Shown: positions 29,955 through 39,573 of the stretch, piece by piece | Position numbering within the stretch: the first letter of the stretch is position 1 | How the letters are laid out: every line of letters starts with the position of its first letter | Source of the DNA: Pseudomonas sp. ADAK13 | GTDB lineage: Bacteria; Pseudomonadota; Gammaproteobacteria; Pseudomonadales; Pseudomonadaceae | Assembly: GCF_012935715.1 (NCBI RefSeq) | Contig: NZ_CP052860.1 | Location: forward strand, 2,666,001-2,730,000 | Length of the DNA stretch: 64,000 nucleotides | Direction: 5' to 3' | Made by a program: the position numbers and the translations under genes | The notes under the pieces: model-generated | Seen by the model: the letters and a program-made list of their open reading frames with translations, nothing else | Database searches by the model: none | Told to the model about the DNA's origin: nothing

Positions 29955-30989
29955 ATGGATATCACTGAACTGCTGGCCGCCGGCGTGCGCCTGCGGGCCT
30001 CGGACCTGCATCTGTCGGCCGGGCTGGTGCCGATGTTGCGAGTGGATGGCGAAGTCTGGCCCCTCGATTGGCCGGTGCTCGAGCCTGCGCAAGTGGCGGA
30101 TTTACTCAGCCCTTTACTCAACAATCACCAGCAAAAGGATTTCGAAACATCTCTTGAAACGGATTTTGCCTTCGAGTTGCCCGAGGTGGCGCGGTTTCGG
30201 GTGAATGTGTTCCAGCAACACCGGGGCATGGGCGCGGTGTTTCGTACCATCCCGTCGACGGTGCAGAGCCTGGAGGGCCTGGGGTTGGGCGAGGTGTTCA
30301 GGCGCATCGCGGACCTGCCCCGAGGACTGGTATTGGTCACCGGGCCGACCGGTTCCGGCAAGTCCACGACCCTGGCGGCGATGATTGATTACCTCAACAT
30401 CCATCGCCGCCAGCACATCCTCACCCTTGAAGACCCGATCGAGTTTATCCATCAACCGAAAAACGCCCTGATCAACCAACGGCAGGTGCATCGCGACACT
30501 CACAGTTTCTCGGCCGCCCTGCGTTCGGCATTGCGGGAAGACCCGGATGTGATTCTGGTGGGGGAGTTGCGGGACCTCGAAACTATCCGCCTGGCGCTGA
30601 CAGCGGCAGAAACCGGGCATCTGGTGTTTGGCACGTTGCACACAACGTCGGCGGCAAAAACCGTGGATCGGGTGGTGGATGTATTTCCGGCCGGTGAAAA
30701 GGCCATGGTCCGCTCGATGCTCTCGGAGTCATTGCAGGCGGTGGTGTCCCAGGTGCTGGTGAAGAAAGTCGGCGGCGGGCGGGTGGCGGCGCACGAAATC
30801 ATGCTCGGCACGCCGGCGATTCGGAACCTGATCCGCGAGGACAAGGTGGCGCAGATGTACTCGGCGATCCAGACCGGCGGGGCGCTGGGGATGACGACGC
30901 TGGACATGAGCTTGAAGGCATTGGTCAGCCAAGGGCTGATCAGCCGGGAACATGCCCGGGAGAAGGCGAGGGTGCCTGGGGATATTTGA
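29955..30989 (+). CDS. pilT: twitching motility retraction ATPase PilT
   Basis: A 344-residue hexameric ATPase that powers type IV pilus retraction. Walker A G-P-T-G-S-G-K-S is at 130-137, the Walker B/Glu region V-G-E-L-R-D holds E203, and the His box G-T-L-H-T-T-S-A-A-K follows. The start at 29955 (MDITELLAAG) is the family start; the longer frame upstream belongs to the yggS antisense strand. In P. aeruginosa pilU follows pilT; here it does not. Confidence 0.93.
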   Translation: MDITELLAAGVRLRASDLHLSAGLVPMLRVDGEVWPLDWPVLEPAQVADLLSPLLNNHQQKDFETSLETDFAFELPEVARFRVNVFQQHRGMGAVFRTIPSTVQSLEGLGLGEVFRRIADLPRGLVLVTGPTGSGKSTTLAAMIDYLNIHRRQHILTLEDPIEFIHQPKNALINQRQVHRDTHSFSAALRSALREDPDVILVGELRDLETIRLALTAAETGHLVFGTLHTTSAAKTVDRVVDVFPAGEKAMVRSMLSESLQAVVSQVLVKKVGGGRVAAHEIMLGTPAIRNLIREDKVAQMYSAIQTGGALGMTTLDMSLKALVSQGLISREHAREKARVPGDI

Positions 30990-31029
30990 GATCGCTTGGA
31001 CGATGAACATTTAATGCAGGACTGGCTTA

Positions 31030-31151
31030 TGTGGGAGCCGGGCTTGCCCGCGATGCAGGCACCCCGGTGTATCAGTCACACCGCGGTGATGCTATCGCAG
31101 GCAAGCAAGCTCCCACACAAGCCCGCTCACCACAGCAAGCCAGCTCCCACA
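31030..31151. repeat. REP-like repeat, compound
   Basis: A full TGTGGGAGC...GCTCCCACA element with central CCCCGGTGTATC/CACCGCGGTG arms, followed by a second right half (AAGCCCGCTCACCACAGCAAGCCAGCTCCCACA). Lies between convergent pilT and the NlpC/P60 gene. Confidence 0.78.
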
Positions 31152-31162
31152 TCAGCCTCAGA

Positions 31163-31798
31163 TCAGCGCTGCACAATCCGCAGATTGTTCTGTTCTTTAG
31201 GCAGGACACGCTTGGCAATCACGTAGTTCTTGTCCCAGAACGGCTTCTTCAGCGTATCGATGCTCACGGACTTGCCACGACGCGGTGCGTGGATGAAACG
31301 GTCGTTGCCCAGGTAGATGGCAACGTGGTTCACCTGGCGGCTCTTCAGTTTGAAGAACAGCAGGTCACCCGGTTTCAAATCCTTGCGCTCAACCTTCAGC
31401 CCATGGCCAGCGGCCATGGCGTTGGAAGTGCGCGGTAAATCCACGGCTTTTACGTCGTTAAACGCATATTTCACCAAACCACTGCAGTCGAACCCTTTAC
31501 TTGGGCTGCTGCCGCCCCAACGATAAGGGGTACCGAGCACGTTAACGGCGCGGCTGAGGACGTTGCTGCTTTGTTTGGTGTTGACGGCCATCAGCCCTGG
31601 AGCTGTTTTACCGTGGGCCTTGCTCAGTTGAGTCGGGCGCTTCACGGTCAGCTTTACCGATTTGGCGGAGCTGGTGGCAGCGTGAACTTTAGGGGTGAAA
31701 CCGTTAACTTCTGGAAGACGTTGCTCACGATTGGTGGCGTGGGCGGCCAGTGGCATTAATAGGCAAATGGTTAGCCATGTCTTGAAAAATGGTCGCAT
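31163..31798 (-). CDS. NlpC/P60 peptidoglycan hydrolase (peptidase C40)
   Basis: A 211-residue secreted cysteine peptidase. Residues 1-21 are a Sec signal peptide ending A-H-A. The catalytic triad residues are C105 (F-D-C-S-G-L), H158 (N-H-V-A-I-Y-L-G) and probably H170. Such enzymes cut D-gamma-Glu-diaminopimelate links in peptide stems. The start at 31798 was chosen for its signal peptide; a 44-codon extension is not credible. Confidence 0.88.
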   Translation of the reverse strand: MRPFFKTWLTICLLMPLAAHATNREQRLPEVNGFTPKVHAATSSAKSVKLTVKRPTQLSKAHGKTAPGLMAVNTKQSSNVLSRAVNVLGTPYRWGGSSPSKGFDCSGLVKYAFNDVKAVDLPRTSNAMAAGHGLKVERKDLKPGDLLFFKLKSRQVNHVAIYLGNDRFIHAPRRGKSVSIDTLKKPFWDKNYVIAKRVLPKEQNNLRIVQR

Positions 31799-32048
31799 TA
31801 GGCGTGGCTCTTTTTGGTTTGCGCGCAACTTTATAACAGCTTTTTGTGTCGTTCTAAGGCCGTTTGTCGACTGAACCCTGGGGTCAAATTCAGGAAAACC
31901 GTGACGAATTGCCGCGATTGTCCTACACAAGTCAGGCGGTATAAGGCTTTGAGGGAAGCGAAGATACCATTTGCCGCATGTCGGGCGCCCGTAAAAAAGT
32001 CACAAAGAAACCAGAAATATTTATCTATCGAGGCAAAAGGGGTACTCC

Positions 32049-32477
32049 ATGAACACCTATCGACAGGATGTTTCGCAACAAGACACCCACAGCAAGGTGA
32101 TCGGTTACCTGCTTTGGATTTTCGGTTTTACCGGTGCTCACCGCTTTTATTACGGCAAGCCAGTGACCGGAACGATCTGGTTTTTCACCTTCGGGTTACT
32201 CGGGATTGGTTGGCTGATCGACTTGTTCCTGATTCCGGCGATGGACCGGGAAGCGGACCTGCGATTCACCGCCGGGCCCATTGAGTACAACGTGGCCTGG
32301 ATCCTGTTGGCGTTCCTGGGTGTGTTCGGGTTGCACCGCATGTATCAGGGCAAATGGATCAGCGGGATCATTTACCTGCTGACGGGTGGTTTGTTCCTGA
32401 TTGGCGTGCTGTACGACTTCTGGACGTTGAATACGCAGATTTCGATCCGCAATGCCGAGCGTAACGGCGGTCGTTAA
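32049..32477 (+). CDS. tandem TM2-domain membrane protein
   Basis: A 142-residue protein with two TM2-like units: G-Y-L-L-W-I-F-G-F-T-G-A-H-R-F-Y-Y-G-K (about 19-37) and L-L-A-F-L-G-V-F-G-L-H-R-M-Y-Q-G-K (about 85-101), each followed by a G-rich helix. The second unit ends in a D-F-W-T-L segment. Function is unknown. It has an AAGGGG-type ribosome binding site and a 250-base upstream gap shared with the divergent NlpC/P60 gene, in which no feature was recognised. Confidence 0.82.
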   Translation: MNTYRQDVSQQDTHSKVIGYLLWIFGFTGAHRFYYGKPVTGTIWFFTFGLLGIGWLIDLFLIPAMDREADLRFTAGPIEYNVAWILLAFLGVFGLHRMYQGKWISGIIYLLTGGLFLIGVLYDFWTLNTQISIRNAERNGGR

Positions 32478-32507
32478 GCACTCTAAACCAATGTGGGCGC
32501 GGTCAAG

Positions 32508-32594
32508 TGTAGGAGCTGGCTTGCCTGCGATGCGGGCACCTCGGTGTATCTGATGTACCGAGGTGATGCTATCGCAGGCAAGCCAGCTCCCACA
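32508..32594. repeat. REP-like inverted repeat
   Basis: TGTAGGAGCTGGCTTGCCTG at the left and its complement ending GCTCCCACA at the right; central CACCTCGGTGTATC/GATGTACCGAGGTG hairpin. Between convergent TM2 and pyrC' genes. Confidence 0.8.
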
Positions 32595-32620
32595 TTTACC
32601 GTGCCCACTTTGGATCGGGT

Positions 32621-33892
32621 TTAAGCCTGGTAGCTGATCCGCCCATCCACCAGCGTGTACCGCACAGTCGCCGGCAGGCTATGGCCGATGAACGGGCAGT
32701 TCTCGCCCTTGGACAGCCAGTGTTCCCCGGCAATCGTGGAGCTGGCCGGATCAAACAGCACCAGGTCCGCCGCCGAACCCACCGCCAGCTTGCCCGCCGG
32801 CAGGCGCAGCGCCTCGGCAGGGCCCGCACTGAGGCGTGCCAGCAGGGTCGGCAGGTCCAGCAAGCCATCCTCCACCAGCGTCATCGCCAGCGGCAGCAAC
32901 AGCTCGACACTGCTGATGCCCGGCTCTGTCGCACCGAACGGCGCCAGCTTGGCATCCCGCTCGTGAGGCTGGTGATGGCTGGAAATCGCCGAAACCACCC
33001 CGGACTTCACCGCCGCGCGCAAACCGTCACGGTCAGCGCGGGTACGCAGGGGCGGCTGCACGTGATACAGACTGGAGAAGTCGATCAGTGCCTCATCCGT
33101 CAAAATCAGCTGATACAGCGCCACATCCGCCGTCACCGGCAAACCGCGGGCTTGCGCCTGAGCGATCAGGGCCACGCCACGAGCGCTGGTCAGCTGGCTG
33201 AAGTGCGCGCGTACGCCGCTTTGCTCCACCAGCAGCAGGTCCCGGGCCAGGGCCACGGTTTCAGCGGTTTCCGGGATGCCCGGCAGGCCGAGGAAGCTCG
33301 CCGTAGCGCCTTCGTGGGCCAGGCCACCTTCGGCCAGGTCACGGTCCTGGGAGTGGAAAATCACCGTCAGGTCGAAGGTCGCTGCGTATTCCAGCGCACG
33401 GCACAGGGTACGGGTGCTGCGAAAGCTCTCCAGGCCGTTGCCAAAGGCCACGCAGCCGGCGTCGCGCAAGGCGATCAGCTCGGCCAGCTGTTCGCCGTCC
33501 AGGCCTTTGCTCAGGGCGCCGATGGGGAACACTTTGCAGTTACCGGCTTCGCGGGCGCGGTCCAGGATCAGCTCGGTCACGGCCGAGGTGTCCAGCACCG
33601 GTTTGGTGTGGGGCGGGCAGCACAGGCTGGTGACGCCACCGGCCGCGGCGGCGCGGGTTTCGCTGGTGATGTTGCCCTTGCGGCTGTAACCCGGCTCGCG
33701 CAGGGCGACGTTCAGGTCTACCAGGCCGGGCGCGGCGATCAGGCCTTTGGCGTTAATGGTTTCGCTGGCGCTGAAGCCTGCGGGTGCGGTGCCGATGGCA
33801 ATGATCTTGCCGGCTTCCAGGTGCAGATCGGTGACTTGATCCAGGCCGCTGGCCGGATCGATGACTCGGGCGCCGAGAATGCTGAGCTTCAC
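32621..33892 (-). CDS. pyrC: dihydroorotase-like protein PyrC' (probably non-catalytic)
   Basis: A 423-residue amidohydrolase-fold protein that overlaps pyrB by four bases. The metal-binding H-x-H of true dihydroorotases (D-x-H-V-H-L-R-E-P-G) is replaced by L-N-V-A-L-R-E-P-G, with N61 and A63 where the histidines should be, and the D-H-A-P-H motif reads S-H-H-Q-P-H. It thus cannot bind zinc in the normal way. This agrees with the known Pseudomonas PyrC', an inactive dihydroorotase homologue that holds PyrB in an aspartate transcarbamoylase dodecamer. A separate active dihydroorotase must lie elsewhere. Confidence 0.9.
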   Translation of the reverse strand: MKLSILGARVIDPASGLDQVTDLHLEAGKIIAIGTAPAGFSASETINAKGLIAAPGLVDLNVALREPGYSRKGNITSETRAAAAGGVTSLCCPPHTKPVLDTSAVTELILDRAREAGNCKVFPIGALSKGLDGEQLAELIALRDAGCVAFGNGLESFRSTRTLCRALEYAATFDLTVIFHSQDRDLAEGGLAHEGATASFLGLPGIPETAETVALARDLLLVEQSGVRAHFSQLTSARGVALIAQAQARGLPVTADVALYQLILTDEALIDFSSLYHVQPPLRTRADRDGLRAAVKSGVVSAISSHHQPHERDAKLAPFGATEPGISSVELLLPLAMTLVEDGLLDLPTLLARLSAGPAEALRLPAGKLAVGSAADLVLFDPASSTIAGEHWLSKGENCPFIGHSLPATVRYTLVDGRISYQA

Positions 33893-34893
33893 TGGGCGTT
33901 CTCCTGCTCGAATTGACGTTGCGCGGTTTGCCCGCTCATGGCCATGGACAGCACGGCCATGCGGATGGCGATGCCGTAGGTCACCTGGTTGAGAATCACC
34001 GACTGCGGGCCGTCGGCCACCGCCGACTCAATCTCCACGCCACGGTTGATCGGCCCCGGGTGCATCACGATGGCATCCGGCTTGGCGCCGGCCAGGCGTG
34101 CGGTGGTCAGGCCGAACAGGCGATAGAATTCGCCCTCGCTCGGCAGCAGGCCGCCGGCCATGCGCTCGCGTTGCAGGCGCAGCATGATCACCACGTCCAC
34201 ATCCTTCAGGCCCTCGGCCATGTCGGTGTAGACCTTCACGCCGTATTGCTCGATGCCGATCGGCAGCAGGGTTTTTGGCGCGATCACGCGGATGTCCGGG
34301 CAACCCAGGGCTTTCAGGGCCAGCATGTTCGAGCGTGCAACCCGCGAGTGCAGGATGTCGCCGACGATGGCCACCGAGAGGTTTTCAAAGCTGCCCTTGT
34401 GCCGACGAATCGTCAGCATGTCGAGCATGCCCTGGGTCGGGTGGGCGTGGCGGCCGTCGCCACCGTTGATGATTGCCACGTTCGGGCACACGTGTTCGGC
34501 GATGAAGTGCGCGGCGCCGGAGTCGCCGTGGCGCACCACGAACATGTCGGCGGCCATGGCTTCCAGGTTGCGCAGGGTGTCGAGCAGGGTTTCGCCCTTG
34601 CTCGCCGACGAGGTGGACACGTTCAGTGTGATCACGTCAGCCGACAGGCGCTGGGCCGCCAGCTCAAAGGTGGTGCGGGTGCGGGTCGAGTTCTCGAAGA
34701 ACACGTTGCAGATGGTCTTGCCGCGCAACAACGGGACTTTTTTCACCGCCCGGCCGCCGACTTCGAGGAACGAGTCGGCCGTGTCGAGGATTTCGGTGAG
34801 CAGTTCGCGGGGCAAGCCGTCGAGGGACAGGAAGTGTTGCAGCTGGCCCTGAGCATTGAGCTGCAGCGGGCGCTTGGCATCTAGAGGCGTCAT
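33889..34893 (-). CDS. pyrB: aspartate carbamoyltransferase catalytic chain
   Basis: A 334-residue enzyme that makes carbamoyl-aspartate, the committed step of pyrimidine synthesis. The carbamoyl-phosphate loop S-T-R-T-R-T is at 69-74; H-P-x-Q-x-L/M-D is present as H-P-T-Q-G-M-L-D. An N-terminal extension of about 15 residues relative to E. coli is usual for Pseudomonas and takes part in nucleotide control of the PyrB-PyrC' complex. Confidence 0.96.
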   Translation of the reverse strand: MTPLDAKRPLQLNAQGQLQHFLSLDGLPRELLTEILDTADSFLEVGGRAVKKVPLLRGKTICNVFFENSTRTRTTFELAAQRLSADVITLNVSTSSASKGETLLDTLRNLEAMAADMFVVRHGDSGAAHFIAEHVCPNVAIINGGDGRHAHPTQGMLDMLTIRRHKGSFENLSVAIVGDILHSRVARSNMLALKALGCPDIRVIAPKTLLPIGIEQYGVKVYTDMAEGLKDVDVVIMLRLQRERMAGGLLPSEGEFYRLFGLTTARLAGAKPDAIVMHPGPINRGVEIESAVADGPQSVILNQVTYGIAIRMAVLSMAMSGQTAQRQFEQENAQ

Positions 34894-34917
34894 CGCGGGG
34901 ACTCTTTACAAGGCGGT

Positions 34918-35424
34918 TTAAAGGGCAAGGTCTTGCAGTTCGAGTTCGAGCGGCGTGGGACCGGACAATTTTACCCGCTGGTGGGCTTCGAGGGACAGTG
35001 TGGCGCCGACCACATCCGGGCTGATCGGCAATTCGCCGGCGTCCAGGTCCAGCAGGCAGACCAGGGTCACGCTGGCCGGGCGGCCGTAGTCGAACAGTTC
35101 GTTCATGGCGGCGCGGATGGTGCGACCGCTCATCAGTACGTCATCGATCAGCACCAGGTGCTGGCCTTCAATCTCGAACGGCAGGGCCGAAGGGCGCACT
35201 TGCGGGTGCAGGCCGTTCTGGCTGAAGTCGTCGCGGTAGAAGGACACGTCCAGGGTGCCGAGGGGCGAGTTGCTGCCCAGTTCTTCCAGCAGCGCCTGGG
35301 CCACCCACACGCCACCGGTGCGAATGCCGATAAAGCGCGGTTCGCTGATGGCACGGTGTTCCAGGTGCGCCTTGAGGCGGATCGCCATCTGGCTGATCAG
35401 ATCGGCGGGATTGGGCAGGCTCAT
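34918..35424 (-). CDS. pyrR: bifunctional pyr operon regulator/uracil phosphoribosyltransferase PyrR
   Basis: A 168-residue phosphoribosyltransferase. The PRPP loop [17 protein letters not shown] is near residues 99-115, and the family R-T-G-G-V segment is present. The start at 35424 follows AGAAGGAG. It heads the pyrR-pyrB-pyrC' operon; in Pseudomonas PyrR acts as a transcriptional regulator of the pyrimidine genes. Confidence 0.93.
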   Translation of the reverse strand: MSLPNPADLISQMAIRLKAHLEHRAISEPRFIGIRTGGVWVAQALLEELGSNSPLGTLDVSFYRDDFSQNGLHPQVRPSALPFEIEGQHLVLIDDVLMSGRTIRAAMNELFDYGRPASVTLVCLLDLDAGELPISPDVVGATLSLEAHQRVKLSGPTPLELELQDLAL

Positions 35425-35476
35425 GGGTGCTCCTTCTAGGCCTCGCGCAGGCAAGGTCCGGGCTCAAACGTAAGAA

Positions 35477-35494
35477 GACGCGGCAAGCCGCGTC
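35477..35494 (-). terminator. hairpin between ruvX and pyrR
   Basis: GACGCGGC and GCCGCGTC with an AA turn, two bases beyond the ruvX stop. In the minus direction it is followed by TTCTTA, a weak U-rich tail. It probably ends the tonB-algH-ruvX reading and separates it from pyrR. Confidence 0.55.
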
Positions 35495-35496
35495 AG

Positions 35497-35934
35497 TCAG
35501 GATTCAAATAAAGCGGTGTTTTCATCCAGCCAGCCCTGCAACAGCAAGGCCGCGGCGATGGCATCCACCGGGTTGTCGCGGTAGCTGCCTTTCTGCCCGC
35601 CACGGTCGCGGCGCTCGCCCTTGGCTTCGAACGTGGTCAGGCGTTCGTCGTGGGTATAGAAGGGCAGGTTGTAGCGGCCATTCAGGCGGCGGGCGAATTT
35701 TTCGGCCCGCAGGCACATCTCGCTCGGGGTGCCGTCCATGTTCAAGGGCAGGCCGACGACTACGGCGTCGGGCTTCCATTCCTTGATCAGGGCTTCGACC
35801 TGGTTCCAGTCGGGCACGCCGTTTTGGGCTTTCAGGGTGCACAGCTCGCGGGCCTGGCCGGTGATGACCTGGCCGACAGCGACGCCAATCTGTTTGGTGC
35901 CGTAGTCAAAACCGAGGATCAGACGCAAGGCCAT
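35497..35934 (-). CDS. ruvX: Holliday junction resolvase-like protein RuvX (YqgF)
   Basis: A 145-residue RNase-H-fold protein. The catalytic aspartate is in G-F-D-Y-G-T-K at the N-terminus, and the late D-E-R-L-T-T and D-A-I-A-A motifs follow. Homologues process 16S/pre-rRNA ends and act on branched DNA. Its ATG shares one base with the algH stop (TGATG). Confidence 0.92.
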   Translation of the reverse strand: MALRLILGFDYGTKQIGVAVGQVITGQARELCTLKAQNGVPDWNQVEALIKEWKPDAVVVGLPLNMDGTPSEMCLRAEKFARRLNGRYNLPFYTHDERLTTFEAKGERRDRGGQKGSYRDNPVDAIAAALLLQGWLDENTALFES

Positions 35935-36503
35935 CAGGCGTGCCCCGCCTGGCTGGTCAGCAGGCTGAGGTTGATCCGCAGCTTGGCCGCGGCGGCTTCC
36001 AGGCGCAGTTCGCTGGGGGTGTTGAACAGGATGTCGGCGTCAAACGGGCAGGTCAGCCAGGCATTGCTCGCCAGCTCCGCCTCCAGTTGCCCGGCTTCCC
36101 AACCGGCGTAACCCAGGGTGATCACACTTTGATCAGGCCCGATGCCGTCCGCAATGGCGAACAACACGTCCTGGGACGTGGACAGGGACAACCCTTCAAG
36201 GTCCACGGTCGCCTGGAATTTCGGCCCGGTGGGGTGCAGCACAAAACCCCGGTCCGTCTGCACCGGCCCGCCGATGTAGATCGGTACGTGCTGGCAACTG
36301 GCGGGCGGGTCGATGTCCGGGCGCAGTTGCTCGAGGATATCGGCCAGGTTCAGGTCTTGCGGGCGGTTGACCACCAGCCCCATCGCACCATTGGCGGTGT
36401 GCTCGACGATGTAGGTCAAGGTCTGCGCAAAGTTCGGGTCGGCCATATGGGGCATGGCGATCAGGAATTGGTGCTTGAGGTAGGTCGGGCTGACATTTTT
36501 CAT
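35934..36503 (-). CDS. algH: AlgH / YqgE family protein
   Basis: A 189-residue UPF0301 protein. It begins M-K-N-V-S-P-T-Y-L-K-H-Q-F-L-I-A-M-P and has the family G-x-M-G-L-V-V-N-R-P, Y-I-G-G-P-V and G-Y-A-G-W-x-x-G-Q-L motifs. In P. aeruginosa algH affects alginate and other virulence traits; the biochemical role is unknown. A 33-codon upstream extension runs into tonB and is rejected. Confidence 0.92.
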   Translation of the reverse strand: MKNVSPTYLKHQFLIAMPHMADPNFAQTLTYIVEHTANGAMGLVVNRPQDLNLADILEQLRPDIDPPASCQHVPIYIGGPVQTDRGFVLHPTGPKFQATVDLEGLSLSTSQDVLFAIADGIGPDQSVITLGYAGWEAGQLEAELASNAWLTCPFDADILFNTPSELRLEAAAAKLRINLSLLTSQAGHA

Positions 36504-36570
36504 GTCCGCTAGTGTGGCGTTGGAGGGGCGAACTGACAAGCTGAGGATGTGCAGGAAATCAGTGACGCAC

Positions 36571-37470
36571 TCAATTACTGGAAAGCCGATCACCCTTGGC
36601 AAAGCGCCAGGTGCGAATGATTTCCAGGCGGTCGATGTCGTTCAAGTCCCCGGTAAACGGCGCAAAAGGCGCCGCCAGGCGCACGATGCGTTGCGCCGCC
36701 TGGTCCAGCAGCGGCTGGCCGGAAGACTCCAGCACCTGCACTTCGTACAAGGTGCCATCGCGGTTGATCGACACCAGCAGTCGCAAATTACCGTAGATCT
36801 GCTGGCGGCGGGCTTCGTCCGGGTAGTTCAGGTTGCCGATGCGCTCGACCTTCTTGCGCCACTCGTCCTTATACCAGGCGCCTTTGTCGCGCATGGTGGA
36901 GGCGGCATTCAGGCGGTAGATGCGCGGGCGCTTGGCGTACAGCTGTTGTTCGTGGGCCAGTTCGGCTTCCAGGCTGGAGATTTCACTGGAGAGTTGCGAG
37001 CTGTCAAACGTCGGGGCCGGCGTAGTCGGCGCGGGTTCGGTCTTGGCCTTTTCGCGCTGGGTCGGGGCTTTTTGCGGTTTGGGCGCAACGGTGGTGACGG
37101 CGGCCTTGGGTGCAGCCTGTTTCACCTCCGGCTTGGGTGTCGGCGGTGGCGTGACCTTATTGACCTTGTTGTCCTGGAACGGTGCCACTTCGGTGGTCTT
37201 GGGCACGGCCTTCTTGTCGAGGGTGCCGCTGCCTTGCTGGTTGTCCTGGGCGAGAAAGTCAGCCTTTTCGGGCTTCTTTTCGCTTTTGAAGGTGGCGAGG
37301 GTGATTTCCAGGGTCTTGGTGATCTGCTTGGGTTCGGCAAAGGTGAAGCCCAGGCCGAGGATCAATGCCAGGTGAATCAACGCCGCCAGAAACAGGGTAA
37401 ATCCGAGCCGATCAGCCGGGCGCACGCCGCTGTGGGAGAGTTCGGGGGGCAGATCGGACGGGAGCGTCAT
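36571..37470 (-). CDS. tonB3: TonB-family energy transducer (TonB3-like)
   Basis: A 299-residue inner-membrane protein. A single N-terminal helix (L-G-F-T-L-F-L-A-A-L-I-H-L-A-L, about residues 20-42) is followed by a Lys/Pro/Ala-rich periplasmic stalk and a C-terminal TonB domain (L-L-V-S-I-N-R-D-G-T-L, then A-A-Q-R-I-V-R-L-A-A-P-F-A-P-F). Position between algH and gshB beside pilG matches tonB3 of P. aeruginosa, which is needed for twitching. A start eight codons upstream (37494) is possible. Confidence 0.85.
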   Translation of the reverse strand: MTLPSDLPPELSHSGVRPADRLGFTLFLAALIHLALILGLGFTFAEPKQITKTLEITLATFKSEKKPEKADFLAQDNQQGSGTLDKKAVPKTTEVAPFQDNKVNKVTPPPTPKPEVKQAAPKAAVTTVAPKPQKAPTQREKAKTEPAPTTPAPTFDSSQLSSEISSLEAELAHEQQLYAKRPRIYRLNAASTMRDKGAWYKDEWRKKVERIGNLNYPDEARRQQIYGNLRLLVSINRDGTLYEVQVLESSGQPLLDQAAQRIVRLAAPFAPFTGDLNDIDRLEIIRTWRFAKGDRLSSN

Positions 37471-37547
37471 GACAAGAAAACCAACATCGCGCATTTCACA
37501 GGTGGGGCATGATAGCGCAATGTTGGTTTGTGTCCGGCTGTTCTATG

Positions 37548-38501
37548 TCACTTGGCTTGTAGCTTGGAGGCAATCGCCGCCATCAGCATTTCGCCGATGT
37601 TCGTGCCAAATGCATTGTCGATCTCGCGAATACAGGTCGGGCTGGTGACGTTGATTTCGGTGAGGTTCTCGCCGATAACGTCAAGTCCTACAAATAGCAG
37701 GCCTTTTTCGCGCAGGGTTGGGCCGACTTGGGCTGCAATCCAGCGATCCTTGTCTGTCAGCGGTCGGGCTTCACCACGGCCACCGGCCGCCAGGTTGCCG
37801 CGGGTCTCGCCGGCGGCCGGAATACGCGCCAGGCAGTAAGGCACCGGCTCGCCATCGATCATCAGGATACGTTTGTCGCCGTCCTTGATCGCCGGAATGT
37901 AGGCCTGGCCCATGATCTGCTGGGTGCCCAGCGCGGTCAGGGTTTCGAGGATCACCGACAGGTTCGGGTCGCCGGCGCGGTGGCGGAAGATCGAGGTGCC
38001 GCCCATGCCGTCCAGCGGCTTGAGGATCACGTCACCGTGCTTGGCGGCGAATTCACGCAGCACGTCGGCGCGGCGGCTGACCACGGTCGGCGGCGTGCAC
38101 TGCGGGAACAGCGTGGCGAACAGCTTTTCATTGCAGTCGCGCAGGCTCTGGGGCTTGTTGACGATCAGCACGCCCGCGCGCTCGGCCTGCTCCAGCAGGT
38201 AGGTGGAGTAGACGAACTCCATGTCGAATGGCGGATCCTTGCGCATCAGGATCACGTCGAGGTCGCTCAGGGGGCTGTCGATTTCGTCTTGCAGTTCGAA
38301 CCACTTCTCGGGGTTGGCAAACACCTGCAGGGGGCGCATCCGTGCCCGCGCTTCACCGTCACCCTGGTAAAGGTCCGGCTGTTCCATATAGAACAGGCTC
38401 CAGCCGCGGGCCTGGGCGGCCAGCAGCATGGCCAGCGAGCTATCCTTTTTATAGGAGATGCTGGCGATAGGGTCCATGACAATGCCGACGCGAACGCTCA
38501 T
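37548..38501 (-). CDS. gshB: glutathione synthetase
   Basis: A 317-residue ATP-grasp ligase that adds glycine to gamma-glutamylcysteine. The start M-S-V-R-V-G-I-V-M-D-P-I, the P-x-x-V-S-R region and the G-G-x-x-R-G-N-L-A-A-G-G-R-G glycine-rich loop (near 233-246) are typical. Length is standard. Divergent from pilG across 239 bases in which no feature was recognised. Confidence 0.96.
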   Translation of the reverse strand: MSVRVGIVMDPIASISYKKDSSLAMLLAAQARGWSLFYMEQPDLYQGDGEARARMRPLQVFANPEKWFELQDEIDSPLSDLDVILMRKDPPFDMEFVYSTYLLEQAERAGVLIVNKPQSLRDCNEKLFATLFPQCTPPTVVSRRADVLREFAAKHGDVILKPLDGMGGTSIFRHRAGDPNLSVILETLTALGTQQIMGQAYIPAIKDGDKRILMIDGEPVPYCLARIPAAGETRGNLAAGGRGEARPLTDKDRWIAAQVGPTLREKGLLFVGLDVIGENLTEINVTSPTCIREIDNAFGTNIGEMLMAAIASKLQAK

Positions 38502-38740
38502 GGGGGATTTCCTCTAGCAAATAAGGGCGCATAAAAGTGGCGTCAGAGTGGCGCTGCGGCTGTTGTGGGTCAAGGAAAAACCACCGCGCGGGTCGGCCGA
38601 TAGATTGCGTTCTGAGACTGTGCTAAAAAGGCTGCCATGGCGTATCAGCCCTTGAATTCCAAGGCTTCTGGCGCTCATCCTGTGCAACATCAGGCAGTAC
38701 ACACCGAAAACCTATTCGCTGTGGCGATGGTAGAGCAGAT

Positions 38741-39148
38741 ATGGAACAGCATTCCAACGCCTTGAAAGTGATGGTGATCGACGATTCGAAAACGATTCGC
38801 CGCACGGCCGAAACACTGTTGAAGAACGTAGGGTGCGACGTCATCACGGCCATCGACGGTTTCGATGCCCTGGCCAAGATTGTTGACCACCACCCGCACA
38901 TTATCTTTGTCGACATCATGATGCCGCGCCTGGATGGCTATCAGACCTGCGCGCTGGTGAAGAACAACCCGGCGTTCAAGTCGACCCCGGTGATCATGCT
39001 GTCGTCCAAGGATGGTCTGTTCGACAAGGCCAAGGGGCGTATCGTCGGTTCTGATCAGTTTTTGACCAAGCCTTTCAGCAAGGAAGAACTGCTGAGCGCG
39101 ATCAAGGCCTATGTGCCGGGCTTCGCCGCAGTAGAACAAGCACACTGA
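38741..39148 (+). CDS. pilG: Pil-Chp response regulator PilG
   Basis: A 135-residue single-domain CheY-like regulator. The acidic pocket is D-D at 14-15, the phospho-acceptor D58 (I-I-F-V-D-I-M-M-P) and the conserved lysine sits in F-L-T-K-P-F. In P. aeruginosa PilG promotes pilus extension and cAMP synthesis. First gene of the operon. Confidence 0.94.
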   Translation: MEQHSNALKVMVIDDSKTIRRTAETLLKNVGCDVITAIDGFDALAKIVDHHPHIIFVDIMMPRLDGYQTCALVKNNPAFKSTPVIMLSSKDGLFDKAKGRIVGSDQFLTKPFSKEELLSAIKAYVPGFAAVEQAH

Positions 39149-39195
39149 CGGGGGCCCCACGAGGGCTTGCGTCTACTAAAGAAGTGGGGAAAACC

Positions 39196-39561
39196 ATGGC
39201 ACGTGTTCTGATCGTCGACGATTCGCCGACTGAAATGTACAAACTGACCGAAATGCTCGAAAAGCACGGTCACACTGTCCTCAAGGCCCAGAACGGCGGC
39301 GACGGCGTTGCGCTGGCCCGCCAGGAAAAGCCCGACGCGGTCCTGATGGACATCGTCATGCCCGGGCTCAATGGTTTCCAGGCCACCCGCCAGTTGACCA
39401 AGGACCCTGACACCGGGCACATCCCGGTGATCATCATCACCACCAAGGACCAGGAAACCGACAAGATCTGGGGCGAGCGCCAGGGCGCCAAGGACTACCT
39501 GACCAAGCCCGTGGACGAAGAAACCCTGATCGCCACCCTGAACAAGGTGCTGGCCGGCTGA
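39196..39561 (+). CDS. pilH: Pil-Chp response regulator PilH
   Basis: A 121-residue CheY-like receiver. Phospho-acceptor D52 lies in V-L-M-D-I-V-M-P-G; the lysine is in Y-L-T-K-P-V. The start at 39196 follows GTGGGGA; a four-codon longer form has no such site. PilH is thought to oppose PilG, acting as a phosphate sink or retraction regulator. Confidence 0.94.
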   Translation: MARVLIVDDSPTEMYKLTEMLEKHGHTVLKAQNGGDGVALARQEKPDAVLMDIVMPGLNGFQATRQLTKDPDTGHIPVIIITTKDQETDKIWGERQGAKDYLTKPVDEETLIATLNKVLAG

Positions 39562-39573
39562 CGGCACGTTCCC

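Noticed and set aside
31030..31151. Insertion sequence remnant
   Set aside because: No transposase fragment or target duplication; the palindromes match the REP-like family found elsewhere in the window.
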